From Clusia tigrina (Eukaryota; Arthropoda; Insecta; Diptera; Clusiidae), in NCBI GenBank assembly GCA_920105625.2, contig OV050032.1:108794542-108858541 (forward strand): a stretch of 64,000 bases of DNA, given 5' to 3'. Under the pieces are notes generated by a model, which searched no databases, was not told the DNA's origin, and worked only from the letters and a program-made list of their open reading frames with translations. Of this stretch, positions 1-12,230 are shown one piece after another. The translations under genes and the position numbers were made by a program. The stretch's first letter is position 1. Every line of letters starts with the position of its first letter.

Positions 1-1959
1 AGCCTCTTGTCAATTTAAGCCATCGCTCAAAGCTATGCTACGCTTGAGTCAAAATCAAACACTGATAAAACTTCAAATGGCCCTAACTTCTATACGTTAC
101 GTCCTACACCTATCAAAGTTTGCAACATACAAATGTTTGTAACTTTTTACTGGAGCGTCATAAAACCTTGAAATTTTGTAACAATGAAGTACCCGAGCCT
201 CTTGTCAATTTAAGCTATCGCTCAAAGCTATGCTACGCGTGAGTCCCAAATCAAACACGGATAAAACTTCAAACGCCCCTAACTTCTTTACGGTACGTCC
301 TACACCTATCAAAGTTTACAACATACAAATGCTTGTAACTTTTTACTGGAGCGTCATAAAACCTTGAAATTTTGTAACAATAAATTACTCGAGACTCTTG
401 TCAATTTAAGCCATCGCTCAAAGCTATGCTACGCGTGAGTCCCAAATCAAACACTGATAAAACTTCAAACGCCCCTAACTTCTTTACGGTACGTCCTACA
501 CCTATCAAAGTTTACAACATACAAATGCTTGTAACTTTTTACTGGAGCGTCATAAAACCTTGAAATTTTGTAACAATAAATTACTCGAGACTCTTGTCAA
601 TTTAAGCCATCGCTCAAAGCTATGCTACCCTTGAGTCCCAAATCAAACACTGATAAAACTTCAAACGCCCCTAACTTCTTTACGGTACGTCCTACACCTA
701 ACAAAGTTTGCAACATACAAATGCTTGTAAATTTTTACTGGAGCGTCATAAAACCTTGAAATTTTGTAACAATGAAGTACTCGAGCCTCTTGTCAATTTA
801 AGTTATCGCTCAAAGCTATTCTACCCTTGAGTCCCAAATCAAACACTGATAAAACTTCAAACGCCCCTAACTTCTTTACGGTACGTCCTACACCTATCAA
901 AGTTGGCAACATACAAATGCTTGTAACTTTTTACTGGAGCGTCATAAAACCTTGAAATTTTGTAACAATGAAGTACCCGAGCCTCTTGTCAATTTAAGCT
1001 ATCGCTCAAAGCTATGCTACCCTTGAGTCCCAAATCAAACACTGATAAAACTTCAAACGCCCCTAACTTCTTTACGGTACGTCCTACACCTATCAAAGTT
1101 TGCAACATACAAATGCTTGTAACTTTTTAGTGGAGCGTCATAAAACCTTGAAGTTTTGTAACAATAAAGTACTCGAGCCTCTTGTCAATTTAGGCCATCG
1201 CTCAAAGCTATGCTAACCTAGAGTCCCAAATCAAACACTGATAAAACTTCAAACGCCCCTAACTTCTTTACGGTACGTCCTACACCTATCAAAGTTTGCA
1301 ACATACAAATGCTTGTAACTTTTTACTGGAGCGTCCTAAAACCTTGAAATTTTGTAACAATAAAGTATTCGAGCCTCGTGTCAATTTAAGCCATCGCTCA
1401 AAGCTATGCTACCCTAGAGTCCCAAATCAAACACTGATAAAACTTCAAACGCCCCTAACTTCTTTACGGTACGTCCTACACCTATCAAAGTTTGCAACAT
1501 ACAAATGCTTGTAACTTTTTACTGGAGCGTCATAAAACCTTGAAATTTTGTAACAACGAAGTACTCGAGCCTCTTGTCAATTTAAGTTATCGCTCAAAGC
1601 TATGCTACCCTTGAGTCCCAAATCAAACACTGATAAAACTTCAAACGCCCCTAACTTCTTTGCGGTACGTCCTACACCTATCAAAGTTGGCAACATACAA
1701 ATGCTTGTAACTTTTTACTGGAGAGTCATAAAACCTTGAAATTTTGTAACAATAAAGTACTCGAGCATCTTGTCAATTTAAGTTATCGCTCAAAGCTGTG
1801 CTACCCTAGAGTCCCAAATCAAACACTGATAAAACTTCAAATGGCCCTAACTTCTATACGGAACGTCCTACACCTATCAAAGTTTGCAACATACAAATGC
1901 TTGTATCTTTTTACAGGAGCGTCATAAAATCTTGAAATTTTGTAACAATGAAGTACTCG
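1..1959. repeat. Group A higher-order unit, 10 monomers (first copy)
   Basis: The window begins at a marker monomer with CTACGCTTGAGTCAAAATC and the variant TATACGTTACG. The same pair of variants returns at 1960 and at 20559, so this stretch is a unit of 1,959 bp, ten monomers less one base. Its monomers can be recognised in order: a CGCTTGAG type, a CCCGAGCC/CGCGTGAG type, two ATTACTCGAGAC types, a TTATCGC type, a second CCCGAGCC type, a TAGGCCATC type, a TATTCGAGCCTCGTG type, an ACGAAGTAC type and a GAGCATCTTG type. The last has the variants TATACGGAACG and TGTATCTTTTTAC. This is a nested repeat, not a gene. Confidence 0.85.
1304..1317. other. Short dyad TACAA-ATGC-TTGTA, present in most monomers
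   Basis: TACAAATGCTTGTA has 5-bp inverted arms around ATGC. It is present in most monomers; this is one example. Variants such as ATGTTTGTA and ATGCCTGTA alter the spacer or an arm, and TACAAATGCTAGTA breaks one pair. Short dyads have been proposed as a structural feature of centromeric satellites that lack a CENP-B box. A role here is speculative. Confidence 0.6.
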
Positions 1960-3526
1960 AGCCTCTTGTCAATTTAAGCCATCGCTCAAAGCTATGCTAC
2001 GCTTGAGTCAAAATCAAACACTGATAAAACTTCAAATGGCCCTAACTTCTATACGTTACGTCCTACACCTATCAAAGTTTGCAACATACAAATGTTTGTA
2101 ACTTTTTACTGGAGCGTCATAAAACCTTGAAATTTTGTAACAATGAAGTACCCGAGCCTCTTGTCAATTTAAGCTATCGCTCAAAGCTATGCTACGCGTG
2201 AGTCCCAAATCAAACACGGATAAAACTTCAAACGCCCCTAACTTCTTTACGGTACGTCCTACACCTATCAAAGTTTACAACATACAAATGCTTGTAACTT
2301 TTTACTGGAGCGTCATAAAACCTTGAAATTTTGTAACAATAAATTACTCGAGACTCTTGTCAATTTAAGCCATCGCTCAAAGCTATGCTACGCGTGAGTC
2401 CCAAATCAAACACTGATAAAACTTCAAACGCCCCTAACTTCTTTACGGTACGTCCTACACCTATCAAAGTTTACAACATACAAATGCTTGTAACTTTTTA
2501 CTGGAGCGTCATAAAACCTTGAAATTTTGTAACAATAAATTACTCGAGACTCTTGTCAATTTAAGCCATCGCTCAAAGCTATGCTACCCTTGAGTCCCAA
2601 ATCAAACACTGATAAAACTTCAAACGCCCCTAACTTCTTTACGGTACGTCCTACACCTAACAAAGTTTGGAACATACAAATGCTTGTAAATTTTTACTGG
2701 AGCGTCATAAAACCTTGAAATTTTGTAACAATGAAGTACTCGAGCCTCTTGTCAATTTAAGTTATCGCTCAAAGCTATTCTACCCTTGAGTCCCAAATCA
2801 AACACTGATAAAACTTCAAACGCCCCTAACTTCTTTACGGTACGTCCTACACCTATCAAAGTTGGCAACATACAAATGCTTGTAACTTTTTACTGGAGCG
2901 TCATAAAACCTTGAAATTTTGTAACAATGAAGTACCCGAGCCTCGTGTCAATTTAAGCTATCGCTCAAGGCTATGCTACCCTTGAGTCCCAAATCAAACA
3001 CTGATAAAACTTCAAACGCCCCTAACTTCTTTACGGTACGTCCTACACCTATCAAAGTTTGCAACATACAAATGCTTGTAACTTTTTACTTGAGCGTGAT
3101 AAAACATTGAAGTTTTGTAACAATAAAGTACTCGAGCCTCTTGTCAATTTAGGCCATCGCTCAAAGCTATGCTACCCTAGAGTCCCAAATCAAACACTGA
3201 TAAAACTTCAAACGCCCCTAACTTCTTTACGGTACGTCCTACACCTATCAAAGTTTGCAACATACAAATGCTTGTAACTTTTTACTGGAGCGTCCTAAAA
3301 CCTTGAAATTTTGTAACAATAAAGTACTCGAGCCTCGTGTCAATTTAAGTCTTCGCTCAAAGCTATGCTACCCTAGAGTCCCAAATCAAACACTGATAAA
3401 ACTTCAAACGCCCCTAACTTCTTTACGGTACGTCCTACACCTATCAAAGTTTGCAACATACAAATGCTTGTAACTTTTTACTGGAGCGTCATAAAACCTT
3501 GAAATTTTGTAACAATGAAGTACTCG
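1960..3526. repeat. Group A higher-order unit, 8 monomers (short form)
   Basis: This unit starts with the same marker monomer as the first unit and follows it closely up to about 3500, including the CTATTC variant of the fifth monomer. The next marker monomer begins at 3527 rather than 3919, so the unit is 1,567 bp, two monomers shorter. The ACGAAGTAC and GAGCATCTTG monomers at the end of the first unit are the ones missing. The matching unit at 20559-22517 retains the last two positions. Confidence 0.82.
3127..3136. other. Overlapping palindromes AGTACT/CTCGAG in most monomers
   Basis: AGTACTCGAG contains AGTACT and CTCGAG overlapping by two bases. It is present in most monomers, this copy being an example, but is lost in CCCGAGCC, CTCGACCC and GTTCTCGAG types. 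It falls in the most variable part of the monomer, so conservation for a function is not shown. It offers a natural restriction ladder for the family. Confidence 0.7.
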
Positions 3527-5340
3527 AGCCTCTTGTCAATTTAAGCCATCGCTCAAAGCTATGCTACGCTTGAGTCCCAAATCAAACACTGATAAAACTT
3601 CAAATGGCCCTAACTTCTATACGGTACGTCCTACACCTATCAAAGTTTGCAACATACAAATGTTTGTAACTTTTTACTGGAGCGTCATAAAACCTTGAAA
3701 TTTTGTAACAATGAAGTACCCGAGCCTCTTGTCAATTTAAGCTATAGCTCAAAGCTATACTACCCGTGAGTCCCAAATCAAACACTGATAAAACTTCAAA
3801 CGCCCCTAACTTCTTTACGGTACGTCCTACACCTATCAAAGTTTGCAACATACAAATGCTTGTAACTTTTTACTGGAGCGTCATAAAACCTTGAAATTTT
3901 GTAACAATAAATTACTCGAGACTCTTGTCAATTTAAGCCATCGCTCAAAGCTATGCTACCCTTGAGTCCCAAATCAAACACTGATAAAACTTCAAACGCC
4001 CCTAACTTCTTTACGGTACGTCCTACACCTAACAAAGTTTGCAACATACAAATGCTTGTAAATTTTTACTGGAGCGTCATAAAACCTTGAAATTTTGTAA
4101 CAATGAAGTACTCGAGCCTCTTGTCAATTTAAGTTATCGCTCAAAGCTATGCTACCCTTGAGTCCCAAATCAAACACTGATAAAACTTCAAACGCCCCTA
4201 ACTTCTTTACGGTACGTCCTACACCTATCAAAGTTGGCAACATACAAATGCTTGTAACTTTTTACTGGAGCGTCATAAAAACTTGAAATTTTGTAACAAT
4301 GAAGTACCCGAGCCTCTTGTCAATTTAAGCTATCGCTCAAAGCTATACTACCCTTGAGTCCCAAATCAAACACTGATAAAACTTCAAACGCCCCTAACTT
4401 CTCTACGGTACGTCCTACACCTATCAAAGTTTGCAACATACAAATGCTTGTAACTTTTTACTGGAACGTCATAAAACATTGAAGTTTTGTAACAATAAAG
4501 TACTCGAGCCTCTTGTCAATTTAGGCCATCGCTCAAAGCTATGCTACCCTAGAGTCCCAAATCAAACACTGATAAATCTTCAAACGCCCCTAACTTCTTT
4601 ACGGTACGTCCTACACCTATCAAAGTTTGCAACATACAAATGTTTGTAACTTTTTACTGGAGCGTTATAAAACCTTGAAATTTTGTAACAATAAAGAACT
4701 CGAGCCTCTTGTCAATTTAGGCCATCGCTCAAAGCTATGCTACCCTTGTGTCCCAAATCAAACACTGATAAAACTTCAAACGCCCCTAGCTTCTTTACGG
4801 TACGTCCTACACCGATCAAAGTTTGCAACATACAAATGCTTGTAACTTTTTACTGGAGCGTCATAAAACCTTGAAATTTTGTAACAATAAAGTACTCGAG
4901 CCTCTTGTCAATTTAAGACATCTCTCAAAGCTATGCTACCCTAGAGTCCCAAATCAAACACTGATAAATCTTCAAATGGCCCTAACTTCTTTACGGTACG
5001 TCCTACACCTATCAAAGTTTGCAACATAAAATGCTTGTAACTTTTTACTGGAGCGTCATAAAACCTTGAAATTTTGTAACAATAAAGTACTCGAGCCTCT
5101 TGTCAGTTTAAGCCATCGCTCAAAGCTATGCTACCCTTGAGTCCCAAATCAAACACTGATAAATCTTCAAACGCCCCTAACTTCTTTACGGTACGTCCTA
5201 CACCTATCAAAGTTGGCAACATACAAATGCTTGTAACTTTTTACTGGAGCGTCATAAAACCTTGAAATTTTGTAACAATGAAGTACTCGAGCCTCTTGTC
5301 AATTTAAGTTATCGCTCAAAGCTATGCTACCCTTGAGTCC

Positions 5341-5365
5341 CAAATCAAACTTCAAACGCCCCTAA
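5341..5365. other. 11-bp deletion inside a monomer
   Basis: The usual CAAATCAAACACTGATAAAAC followed by TTCAAACGCC is shortened here to CAAATCAAAC directly followed by TTCAAACGCC. An 11-bp loss explains it. The same shortened form is present near 25511-25530 and 28045-28065, which marks these three monomers as relatives. The related copy near 56311 has a different, 10-bp loss. Confidence 0.88.
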
Positions 5366-5986
5366 CTTCTTTACGGTACGTCCTACACCTATCAAAGTTG
5401 GCAACATACAAATGCTTGTAACTTTTTACTAGAGCGTCATAAAACCTTGAAATTTTGTAACAATAAAGTACTCGAGCCTCTTGTCAATTTAAGCCATCGC
5501 TCAAAGCTATGCTACCCTTGAGTCCCAAATCAAACACTGATAAAACTTCAAACGCCCCTAACTTCTTTACGGTACGTCCTACACCTAACAAAGTTTGCAA
5601 CATACAAATGTTTGTAAATTTTTACTGGAGCGTCATAAAACCTTGAAATTTTGTAACAATGAAGTACTCGAGCCTCTTGACAATTTAAGTTATCGCTCAA
5701 AGCTATGCTACCCTTGAGTCCCAAATCAAACACTGATAAAACTTCAAACGCCCCTAACTTCTTTACGGTACGTCCTACACCTATCAAAGTTGGCAGCATA
5801 CAAATGCTAGTAACTTTTTACTGGAGCGTCATAAAACCTTGAAATTTTGCAACAATGAAGTACCCGAGCCTCTTGTCAATTTAAGCTATCGCTCAAAGCT
5901 ATGCTACCCTTGAGTCCCAAATCAAACACTGATAAAACTTCAAACGCCCCTAACTTCTTTACGGTACGTCCTACACCTATCAAAGT

Positions 5987-6182
5987 TTGCAACATACAAA
6001 TGCTTGTAACTTTTTACTGGAGCGTCATAAAACATTGAAGTTTTGTAACAATAAAGTACTCGAGCCTCTTGTCAATTTAGGCCATCGGTCAAAACTATGC
6101 TACCCTAGAGTCCCAAATCAAACACTGATAAAACTTCAAACGCCCCTAACTTCTTTACGGTACGTCCTACACCTATCAAAGT
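5987..6182. repeat. Representative 196-bp monomer
   Basis: This copy illustrates the layout of one monomer. It opens with a short dyad (TACAA-ATGC-TTGTA), then a pyrimidine-rich CTTTTTACTGGAGCGTC and an A+T-rich stretch ending TTTTGTAACAATAAAG. Next come AGTACTCGAG, two overlapping 6-bp palindromes, and TTGTCAATTTAGGCC. The second half holds the landmark CTATGCTACCC, the two-state site CCCTAGAG or CCCTTGAG, CACTGATAAAACTTC, the two-state site AAACGCC or AAATGGCC, and CTAACTTCT..ACGG..GTCCTACACC. Variation between copies is concentrated in the segment from AATAAAG to CCATCGC and in the two-state sites. The flanking segments are much more constant. Confidence 0.9.
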
Positions 6183-6599
6183 TTGCAACATACAAATGCT
6201 TGTAACTTTTTACTGGAGCGTCATAAAACCTTGAAATTTTGTAACAATAAATTACTCGAGACTATTGTCAATTTAAGCCATCGCTCAAAGCTATGCTACC
6301 CTTGAGTCCCAAATCAAACACTGATAAAACTTCAAACGCCCCTAACTTCTTTACGGTACGTCCTACACCTAACAAAGTTTGCAACATACAAATGCTTGTA
6401 AATTTTTACTGGAGCGTCATAAAACCTTGAAATTTTGTAACAATGAAGTACTCGAGCCTCTTGTCAATTTAAGTTATCGCTCAAAGCTATGCTACCCTTG
6501 AGTCCCAAATCAAACACTGATAAAACTTCAAACGCCCCTAACTTCTTTAAGGTACGTCCTACACCTATCAAAGTTGGCAACATACAAATGCTTGTAACT

Positions 6600-8350
6600 T
6601 TTTACTGGAGCGTCATAAAACCTTGAAATTTTGTAACAATAAAGTACTCGAGCCTCTTGTCAATTTAAGCCATCGCTCAAAGCTATGCTACCCTTGAGTC
6701 CCAAATCAAACACTGATAAAACTTCAAACGCCCCTAACTTCTTTACGGTACGTCCTACACCTATCAAAGTTTGCAACATACAAATGCTTGTAACTTTTTA
6801 CTGGAGCGTCATAAATCCTTGAAATTTTGTAACAATGAAGTACTCGAGCCTCTTGTCAATTTAAGTTATCGCTCAAAGCTATGCTACTCTTGAGTCCCAA
6901 ATCAAACACTGATAAAACTTCAAACGCCCTAACTTCTTTACGGTACGTCCTACACCTATCAAAGTTGGCAACATACAAATGCTTGTAACTTTTTACTGGA
7001 GCGTCATAAAACCTTGAAATTTTGTAACAATGAACTACCCGAGCCTCTTGTCAATTTAAGCTATCGCTCAAAGCTATGCTACCCCAGAGTCCCAAATCAA
7101 ACACTGATAAAACTTCAAATGGCCCTAACTTCTTTACGGTACGTCCTACACCTATCAAAGTTGGCAACATACAAATGCTTGTAACTTTTTACTGGAGCGT
7201 CATAAAACCTTGAAATTTTGTAACAATAAAGTTCTCGAGCCTCTAGTCAATTTAGGTGATCGCTCAAAGCTATGCTACCCTAGAGTCCCAAATCAAACAC
7301 TGATAAAACTTCAAACGCCCCTAACTTCTATACTGTACGTCCTACTCCTATCAAAGTTTGCAACATACAAATGCTTGTAACTTTTTACTGGAGCGTCATA
7401 AAACCTTGAAATTTTGTGACAATGAAGTACTCGAGCCTCTTGTCAATTTAAGTTATCGCTCAAAGCTATGCTACCCTTGAGTCCCAAATCAAACACTGAT
7501 AAAACTTCAAACGCCCCTAACTTCTTTACGGTACGTCCTACACCTATCAAAGTTGGCAACATAAAAATGCTTGTAACTTTTTACTGGAGCGTCATAAAAC
7601 CTTGAAATTTTGTAACAATAAAGTACTCGAGCCTCTTGTCAATTTAAGCCATCGCTCAAAGCTATGCTACCCTTGAGTCCCAAATCAAACACTGATAAAA
7701 CTTCAAACGCCCCTAACTTCTTTACGGTACGTCCTACACCTATCAAAGTTTGCAACATACAAATGCTTGTAACTTTTTACTGGAGCGTCATAAATCCTTG
7801 AAATTTTGTAACAATGAAGTACTCGAGCCTCTTGTCAATTTAAGTTATCGCTCAAAGCTATGCTACTCTTGAGTCCCAAATCAAACACTGATAAAACTTC
7901 AAACGCCCTAACTTCTTTACGGTACGTCCTACACCTATCAAAGTTGACAACATACAAATGCTTGTAACTTTTTACTGGAGCGTCATAAAACCTTGAAATT
8001 TTGTAACAATGAACTACCCGAGCCTCTTGTCAATTTAAGCTATCGCTCAAAGCTATGCTACCCTAGAGTCCCAAATCAAACACTGATAAAACTTCAAATG
8101 GCCCTAACTTCTTTACGGTACGTCCTACACCTATCAAAGTTGGCAACATACAAATGCTTGTAACTTTTTACTGGAGCGTCATAAAACCTTGAAATTTTGT
8201 AACAATAAAGTTCTCGAGCCTCTAGTCAATTTAGGTGATCGCTCAAAGCTATGCTACCCTAGAGTCCCAAATCAAACACTGATAAAACTTCAAACGCTCC
8301 TAACTTCTATACTGTATGTCCTACTCCTATCAAAGTTTGCAACATACAAA
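6600..8350. repeat. Group B' five-monomer units, two tandem copies (979 bp)
   Basis: Markers here are CATAAATCCTTG, CTATGCTACTCTTGAG with AAACGCCCTAAC (one C lost), AATGAACTACCCGAG, GTTCTCGAGCCTCTAGTC with TTTAGGTGATC and TATACTGTACG, and GTGACAATGAAG with GCAACATAAAAATGC. The GTTCTCGAGCCTCTAGTC mark is at 7231 and again at 8210, a spacing of 979, which is five monomers less the lost C. The second unit changes into group B monomers near 8300, where CGCTCC and TATGTCC variants appear. Confidence 0.85.
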
Positions 8351-10260
8351 TGCTTGTAACTTTTTACTGGAGCGTCATAAAACCTTGAAATTTTGTAACA
8401 ATGAAGTACTCGAGCCTCTTGTCAATTTAAGCCATCGCTCAAAACTATGCTACCCTAGAGTCCCAAATGAAACACTGATAAAACTTCAAATGGCCCTAAC
8501 TTCTTTACGGTACGTCCTACACCTATCAAAGTTTGCAACATACAAATGCTTGTAACTTTTTACTGGAGCGTCATAAAACATTGAAGTTTTGTAACAATAA
8601 AGTACTCGAGCCTCGTGTCAATTTAAGCCTTCGCTCAAAGCTATGCTACCCTAGAGTCCCAAATCAAACACTGATAAAACTTCAAACGCCCCTAACTTCT
8701 TTACGGTACGTCCTACACTTATCAAAGTTTGCAACATACAAATGCTTGTAACTTTTTACTGGAGCGTCATAAAACCTTGAAATTTTGTAACAATGAAGTA
8801 CTCGAGCCTCTTGTCAATTTAAGTTATCGCTCAAAGCTATGCTACACTTGAGTCCCAAATCAAACACTGATAAAACTTCAAACGCCCCTAACTTCTTTAC
8901 GGTACGTCCTACACCTATCAAAGTTGGCAACATACAAATGTTTGTAACTTTTTACTGGAGCGTCATAAAACCTTGAAATTTTGTAACAATGAACTACCCG
9001 AGCCTCTTGTCAATTTAAGCTATCGCTCAAAGCTATGCTACCCTAGAGTCCCAAATCAAACACTGATAAAACTTCAAATGGCCCTAACTTCTTTACGGTA
9101 CGTCCTACACCTATCAAAGTTGGCAACATACAAATGCTTGTAACTTTTTACTGGAGCGTCATAAAACCTTGAAATTTTGTAACAATAAAGTTCTCGAACC
9201 TCTAGTCAATTTAGGTGATCGCTCAAAGCTATGCTACCCTAGAGTCCCAAATCAAACACTGATAAAACTTCAAACGCTCCTAACTTCTATACTGTATGTC
9301 CTACTCCTATCAAAGTTTGCAACATACAAATGCTTGTAACTTTTTACTGGAGCGTCATAAAACCTTGAAATTTTGTAACAATGAAGTACTCGAGCCTCTT
9401 GTCAATTTAAGCCATCGCTCAAAACTATGCTACCCTAGAGTCCCAAATCAAACACTGATAAAACTTCAAATGGCCCTAACTTCTTTACGGTACGTCCTAC
9501 ACCTATCAAAGTTTGCAACATACAAATGCTTGTAACTTTTTACTGGAGCGTCATAAAACATTGAAGTTTTGTAACAATAAAGTACTCGAGCCTCGTGTCA
9601 ATTTAAACCTTCGCTCAAAGCTATGCTACCCTAGAGTCCCAAATCAAACACTGATAAAACTTCAAACGCCCCTAACTTCTTTACGGTACGTCCTACACTT
9701 ATCAAAGTTTGCAACATACAAATGCTTGTAACTTTTTACTGGAGCGTCATAAAACCTTGAAATTTTGTAACAATGAAGTACTCGAGCCTCTTGTCAATTT
9801 AAGTTGTCGCTCAAAGCTATGCTACACTTGAGTCCCAAATCAAACACTGATAAAACTTCAAACGCCCCTAACTTCTTTACGGTACGTCCTACACCTATCA
9901 AAGTTGGCAACATACAAATGCTTGTAACTTTTTACTGGAGCGTCATAAAACCTTGAAATTTTGTAACAATGAAGTACCCGAGCCTCTTCTCAATTTAAGC
10001 TATCGCTCAAAGCTATACTACCCTTGAGTCCCAAATCAAACACTGATAAAACTTCAAACGCCCCTAACTTCTCCACGGTACGTCCTACACCTATCAAAGT
10101 TTGCAACATACAAATGCTTGTAACTTTTTTCTGGAGCGTCATAAAACCTTGAAATTTTGGAACAATAAAGTACTCGAGCCTCTTGTCAATTTGAGCCATC
10201 GCTCAAAGCTATGCTACCCTAGAGTCCCAAATCAAACACTGATAAAACTTCAATGGCCCT
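8350..10260. repeat. Group B five-monomer units (980 bp)
   Basis: The five monomers in order are: a CTCAAAACTATG type with AAATGGCC; an AACATTGAAGTTTTG type with CCTCGTGTC and AGCCTTCGC; a TTATCGC type with GCTACACTTGAG; an AATGAACTACCCGAG type; and a GTTCTCGAGCCTCTAGTC/GGTGATC type with TATACTGTA. The last mark is at 8210 and 9190, a spacing of 980. The block ends in two distinctive monomers, one with CTTCTCCACGG (10071) and one with CTTTTTTCTGG and TTTTGGAAC (10126-10160). Confidence 0.85.
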
Positions 10261-12230
10261 AACTTCTTTACGGTACGTCCTACACCTAACAAAGTTTGCA
10301 ACATACAAATGCTTGTAACATTTTACTGGAGTGTCATAAAACCTTGAAATTTTGTAACAATAAAGTACTCGAGCCTCTTGTCAATTTAAGCCATCGCTCA
10401 AAGCTATGCTACCCTTGAGTCCCAAATCAAACACTGATAAAACTTCAAACGCCCCTAACTTCTTTACGGTACGTCCTACACCTATCAAAGTTGGCAACAT
10501 ACAAATGCTTGTAACTTTTTACTGGAGCGTCATAAAACCTTGAAATTTTGTAACAATAAAGTACTCGAGCCTCTTGTCAATTTAAGCCATCGCTCAAAGC
10601 TATGCTACCCTTGAGTCCCAAATCAAACACTGATAAAACTTCAAACGCCCCTAACTTCTTTACGGTACGTCCTACACCTATCAAAGTTTGCAACATACAA
10701 ATGCTTGTAACTTTTTACTGGAGCGTCATAAAACCTTGAAGTTTTGTAACAATGAAGTACTCGAGCCTCTTGTCAATTTAAGTTATCGCTCAAAGCTATG
10801 CTACTCTTGAGTCCCAAATCAAACACTGATAAAACTTCAAACGCCCTAACTTCTTTACGGTACGTCCTACACCTATCAAAGTTGGCAACATACAAATGCT
10901 TGTAACTTTTTACTGGAGCGTCATAAAACCTTGAAATTTTGTAACAATGAACTACCCGAGCCTCTTGTCAATTTAAGCTATCGCTCAAAGCTATGCTACC
11001 CTAGAGTCCCAAATCAAACACTGATAAAACTTCAAATGGCCCTAACTTCTTTACGGTACGTCCTACACCTATCAAAGTTGGCAACATACAAATGCTTGTA
11101 ACTTTTTACTGGAGCGTCATAAAACCTTGAAATTTTGTAACAATAAAGTTCTCGAGCCTCTAGTCAATTTAGGTGATCGCTCAAAGCTATGCTACCCTAG
11201 AGTCCCAAATCAAACACTGATAAAACTTCAAACGCCCCTAACTTCTATACTGTACGTCCTACTCCTATCAAAGTTTGCAACATACAAATGCTTGTAACTT
11301 TTTACTGGAGCGTCATAAAACCTTGAAATTTTGTGACAATGAAGTACTCGAACCTCTTGTCAATTTAAGTTATCGCTCAAAGCTATGCTACCCTTGAGTC
11401 CCAAATCAAACACTGATAAAACTTCAAACGCCCCTAACTTCTTTACGGTACGTCCTACACCTATCAAAGTTGGCAACATAAAAATGCTTGTAACTTTTTA
11501 CTGGAGCGTCATAAAACCTTGAAATTTTGTAACAATAAAGTACTCGAGCCTCTTGTCAATTTAAGCCATCGCTCAAAGCTATGCTACCCTTGAGTCCCAA
11601 ATCAAACACTGATAAAACTTCAAACGCCCCTAACTTCTTTACGGTACGTCCTACACCTATCAAAGTTTGCAACATACAAATGCTTGTAACTTTTTACTGG
11701 AGCGTCATAAATCCTTGAAATTTTGTAACAATGAAGTACTCGAGCCTCTTGTCAATTTAAGTTATCGCTCAAAGCTATGCTACTCTTGAGTCCCAAATCA
11801 AACACTGATAAAACTTCAAACGCCCCTAACTTCTTTACGGTACGTCCTACACCTATCAAAGTTGACAACATACAAATGCTTGTAACTTTTTACTGGAGCG
11901 TCATAAAACCTTGAAATTTTGTAACAATGAACTACCCGAGCCTCTTGTCAATTTAAGCTATCGCTCAAAGCTATGCTACCCTAGAGTCCCAAGTCAAACA
12001 CTGATAAAACTTCAAATGGCCCTAACTTCTTTACGGTACGTCCTACACCTATCAAAGTTGGCAACATACAAATGCTTGTAACTTTTTACTGGAGCGTCAT
12101 AAAACCTTGAAATTTTGTAACAATAAAGTTCTCGAGCCTCTGGTCAATTTAGGTGATCGCTCAAAGCTATGCTACCCTAGAGTCCCAAATCAAACACTGA
12201 TAAAACTTCAAACGCCCCTAACTTCTATAC
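10260..12230. repeat. Group B' units, repeat of the 6.6-8.2 kb block
   Basis: After a CCTAACAAAG monomer with TAACATTTTACTGGAGTGTC, the B' order seen at 6.6-8.2 kb returns. The GTTCTCGAGCCTCTAGTC mark lies at 11148 and, as CTGGTC, at 12128, so the block repeats 6.6-8.2 kb at an offset of 3,917-3,918. Shared private variants include GTGACAATGAAG, GCAACATAAAAATGC and GTTGACAACATAC. Confidence 0.82.

Larger units (their letters stand above)
3527..6600. repeat. Group A array, third unit and its variants
   Basis: A third marker monomer begins at 3527, now reading CGCTTGAGTCCC, followed by a CTATACTACCCG monomer, an ATTACTCGAGAC monomer and a TTATCGC monomer. From about 4276 comes a run with CTCTACGG, AACATTGAAGTTTTG, AAAGAACTCG, CCTTGTGTCCC and CACCGATCAAAG variants that is found again near 23.4, 26.9 and 55.2 kb. 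Two small losses are visible: one base in GCAACATAAAATGC near 5023 and 11 bp near 5350. Another ATTACTCGAGAC-type monomer (here GACTATTG) near 6250 and a CCTAACAAAG monomer lead into group B'. Confidence 0.8.
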
